Part shown: one piece after another, positions 6,246 to 8,193 of the stretch
How the letters are laid out: each line of letters opens with the position of its first letter
Position numbering within the stretch: the stretch's first letter is position 1
Assembly: GCA_021807585.1 (NCBI GenBank)
Contig: JAKBCQ010000071.1
Location: forward strand, 1 to 8,193
Direction of reading: 5' to 3'
From: Planctomycetota bacterium
GTDB taxonomy: Bacteria > Planctomycetota > Planctomycetia > Isosphaerales > Isosphaeraceae
Length of the DNA: 8,193 nucleotides
The notes under the pieces: model-generated
The model's input: only the letters and a program-made list of their open reading frames with translations
Told to the model about the DNA's origin: nothing
The model's database searches: none
Program-made: the position numbers and the translations under genes

Positions 6246-8098
6246 GGATGCTTGACTCCGTTCGATTCCGCCGCGCCCGCAACTTCGGCTTCAACCGCAA
6301 TCCCCAAGATCCCCAAATCGTCGTATTCGGAAGGAGAATCGCCGTCGGGAAGCTGTTCGAGCCGAATCGTATGCCGACCCGGAGTCAAAAGCCCGTCGGC
6401 GATCGCGGCGCGAATCCGCAAGGGAGAGTCGTTTTTCGTCGTCACATGCCGATTTAAATAATCGATAACTTTACCGTCGAGCTTGACGTTCGTCCGCAGC
6501 TCTCCCTTGCGCACCTTTTCGGAAAAAGTGGGCGTCCCAGACACCCCGACGACCTGTACCGCGTCGATCGCGATCGACGCGTTCCGCCACGTCGTATCGG
6601 CGGGGATCTCGACGGTCGTCTCGAGACTCGGCCCCTCGGGACGAGGCGGGAACAGATCGGCGAATACCTCGTTGCCTAAATGATGAGGATACGGATCGAG
6701 CACAATCCGTTTACACCTGTTCATAAATCGAATTCGTCGCGCTCGAGCGCGGGGAATCGACGCCGTTCCGGCGTAAGAAGTTGCAAGCTCAATTGTTTTT
6801 TCATTCAAACCGACGATCGCTCCTTCGAGCTGCTCGAGATCGCGCGAGTCGTCGCCCGCCGAATTCCGCCATTCAACCCGCGCCCACCGCCCCTCGACGA
6901 TCGCGCCCGCCAAGGAATCGCGGCGAAAATAAAGCCCCGAGATCTCGGCCCAGGGAATTTTGATCTCTCGTCCCAAAATTGAGGTGAGCGCAGCGGTTTG
7001 ATCCGCGGACGAGATCGAACCGAACAGTTGATCACCGTCGACGAGCCGAACTTCGTCACGCGTCGGATCGCAATCCAACACCCCCGTCGGTTCGACAAAT
7101 CGAACCAGCCTGAAATCGTCGATCAAAGCCTCGAACGCGTCCTTGCCGCCGTCGTCCCCCGCGCCCGTCGAACGCGTCGATACACCGATCTCAACCAGCG
7201 GACCCGCCGGACCAGATCCATACGCCAATTCGTCGCCGTCGACCGAAACGTCGGTCCGGTCGGGACCGAATCGAACAATCAAACGATGCCATCCCTCCGA
7301 TCGAACCAGCCGCTGAACCGCCAGCCCGGGACCGTCCGGACTCTCGACTCCCAACGTCGACTCACCCCAGCCCGAATCCACCCGGATCGACTGATTCCCC
7401 CCCTCGCCGCCGCGAAACACCAACTCGATCAGCCGACGACGAAGCGGAGATTTGCGTTTATCATCATAATAGGAAATCTCAAAACGTCCCGAGCCGATCG
7501 GCTCGGACGGCTTGAACGCGATCGACGACGACAACCCCGCGAACCGGAGCGACTTCTTGCCTCCGACATGACGCCGATCCGTGATTTCAACGTCGCCGCC
7601 GATCCGCAACCGAGCCTCGTCGAGAGTCTCGAACGAATCCTGAAAAATCTCGATCTCTCCGGGTCGTTGTACGAGCGCCTGTACCCCGCGGCGGCGGATC
7701 GATAGACCTGCCGAGCCTCCGCCGAAGTCGAAAGCGATCCGATCCGCATCAAGCGATATCAGCCGACCAGACACTTGCTGATCAAGCCCGAACAGAACGC
7801 GAAACGGCGGCGAGCCCCGTCCAGCGTCATTCCCCTCGTGCGATTCAAACTCGACCACCCTCGGCTCAGCAAGCGCAATCTCGGCCGATCCGTCGTCGGG
7901 CTTGAACGCGTAATCCCCCTCCCGAGTCGCGACGATCCGACCCGGCTTACGCGAGCCGTCCCCTATATCAATCGATTCCACCCATTTCGATTCCGCGGCT
8001 CGCGCAACCGAAGCGAGCCCCAGAATGATCAAAACTGATCGGACGACACGGCCGAGAATCGATCGATCCAAATACGGATTTCGGTGTGAAGTTCGCAT
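6242..8098 (-). CDS. Secreted LamG-like multidomain protein, unknown function
   Basis: A 618-aa exported protein. The signal peptide has basic residues (R12, R17, R20), a hydrophobic core at about 21-31 and a likely cleavage after ARA (residue 34). Residues about 150-333 look like a concanavalin-A/LamG-type jelly roll: IFQDSFE opening, a KKSLRF strand, GWHRLIVRFGPDRTDVSVDGDEL, and the closing LIDDFRLVRF. Around it sit four short segments of similar pattern (about 41-83, 98-146, 348-391, 404-458), each G-x-(I/L) ... strand ... I/L-P/R ... V/I-x-x-L/F, best seen in LVDGDQLFGSISSAD ... IPWAEISGLYF. They may be small beta-barrels. The C-terminal part (about 466-605) is another beta-rich domain, perhaps carbohydrate-binding. 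No catalytic motif is visible. ATG 8098 is the only in-frame ATG giving the full signal peptide. Its stop overlaps the start of the diadenylate cyclase gene. Confidence 0.85.
   Translation of the reverse strand: MRTSHRNPYLDRSILGRVVRSVLIILGLASVARAAESKWVESIDIGDGSRKPGRIVATREGDYAFKPDDGSAEIALAEPRVVEFESHEGNDAGRGSPPFRVLFGLDQQVSGRLISLDADRIAFDFGGGSAGLSIRRRGVQALVQRPGEIEIFQDSFETLDEARLRIGGDVEITDRRHVGGKKSLRFAGLSSSIAFKPSEPIGSGRFEISYYDDKRKSPLRRRLIELVFRGGEGGNQSIRVDSGWGESTLGVESPDGPGLAVQRLVRSEGWHRLIVRFGPDRTDVSVDGDELAYGSGPAGPLVEIGVSTRSTGAGDDGGKDAFEALIDDFRLVRFVEPTGVLDCDPTRDEVRLVDGDQLFGSISSADQTAALTSILGREIKIPWAEISGLYFRRDSLAGAIVEGRWARVEWRNSAGDDSRDLEQLEGAIVGLNEKTIELATSYAGTASIPRARARRIRFMNRCKRIVLDPYPHHLGNEVFADLFPPRPEGPSLETTVEIPADTTWRNASIAIDAVQVVGVSGTPTFSEKVRKGELRTNVKLDGKVIDYLNRHVTTKNDSPLRIRAAIADGLLTPGRHTIRLEQLPDGDSPSEYDDLGILGIAVEAEVAGAAESNGVKHP
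6256..6259 (-). promoter_or_regulatory. Ribosome binding site for the TTG start at 6245
   Basis: On the minus strand GGAG lies 10 nt upstream of TTG 6245, inside the end of the upstream coding sequence. The spacing is long but usable. It supports reading the TTG, which overlaps the upstream TGA, as the true start. Confidence 0.45.
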
Positions 8099-8106
8099 AA
8101 TGTATC

Positions 8107-8136
8107 ATCATACCCGCAAACACGGCGAAAATCCAA
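8107..8136 (-). promoter_or_regulatory. Possible promoter giving a near-leaderless mRNA
   Basis: On the minus strand TTGGAT (8136-8131, 3 of 6 consensus) and TATGAT (8112-8107, 5 of 6) are 18 nt apart. The -10 ends only 8 nt before ATG 8098, so transcription would begin at or very near the start codon. The absence of a Shine-Dalgarno sequence there fits a leaderless message. If the promoter is real it drives both the secreted protein and the diadenylate cyclase. Confidence 0.3.
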
Positions 8137-8193
8137 GCGAGCCGATTCCTAGTGCGAATGAATCGAATTTCGGCGAGAGCGATCACCCCTCTC

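Noticed and set aside
6998..7705. 235-codon plus-strand ORF antisense to the secreted LamG-like gene
   Set aside because: It is an antisense shadow; the minus-strand frame has a signal peptide and domain structure across the same bases.
7968..8186. 72-codon minus-strand ORF with a hydrophobic start
   Set aside because: It overlaps the signal-peptide end of the 618-aa gene in another frame, has no ribosome site and ends without any domain.
8099..8193. c-di-AMP (ydaO-type) riboswitch ahead of the cyclase operon
   Set aside because: Only about 95 bases are visible and none of the riboswitch's paired elements can be made out; the predicted mRNA has almost no leader.

Overview
The window looks like a piece of a planctomycete (Planctomycetota) chromosome. 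The clearest sign is a DUF1559 protein with a type IV-prepilin-like N-terminus, a family greatly expanded in that phylum. Large secreted proteins of unknown function and a short 4-nt TTGA stop/start overlap fit as well. Family and genus cannot be assigned from the sequence.

Positions 1-515 hold no convincing large gene. They contain two copies of a 47-nt inverted-repeat element (about 1-48 and 111-157), a 39-codon ORF behind a perfect AGGAGG site (227-346), an AT-rich stretch, and weak promoter candidates.

Positions 516-4810 form a tight plus-strand gene string. A 625-aa secreted protein with carboxypeptidase-regulatory-like domains (516-2393) comes first. A 49-codon ORF (2390-2539) starts inside its stop codon. 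Next is a 396-aa exported protein with a C-terminal membrane anchor (2554-3744), then the DUF1559 pseudopilin-like protein (3746-4810), one base after the previous stop. The spacing suggests one transcript and cell-envelope products, though the job of the set is unknown.

Positions 4811-5339 are the gap between convergent operons. It contains a GC-rich, hairpin-bearing island (about 4991-5204, roughly 62% GC) between AT-richer flanks. It could be a dispersed repeat, an ncRNA or a gene remnant.

Positions 5340-8098 form a minus-strand two-gene operon. The first gene (8098 to 6242) encodes a 618-aa secreted protein with a LamG-like lectin fold, several short beta-barrel-like repeats and a C-terminal beta domain. 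The second (6245 to 5340) overlaps it by TTGA and encodes a 301-aa diadenylate cyclase. Its layout, a pyruvate-kinase-C-like N-terminal domain followed by a DAC domain, matches the DacZ type first known from archaea. This c-di-AMP synthase coupled to a secreted protein is the most interesting part of the window.

No tRNA, rRNA, CRISPR array or transposase gene was seen, and no obvious rho-independent terminator.
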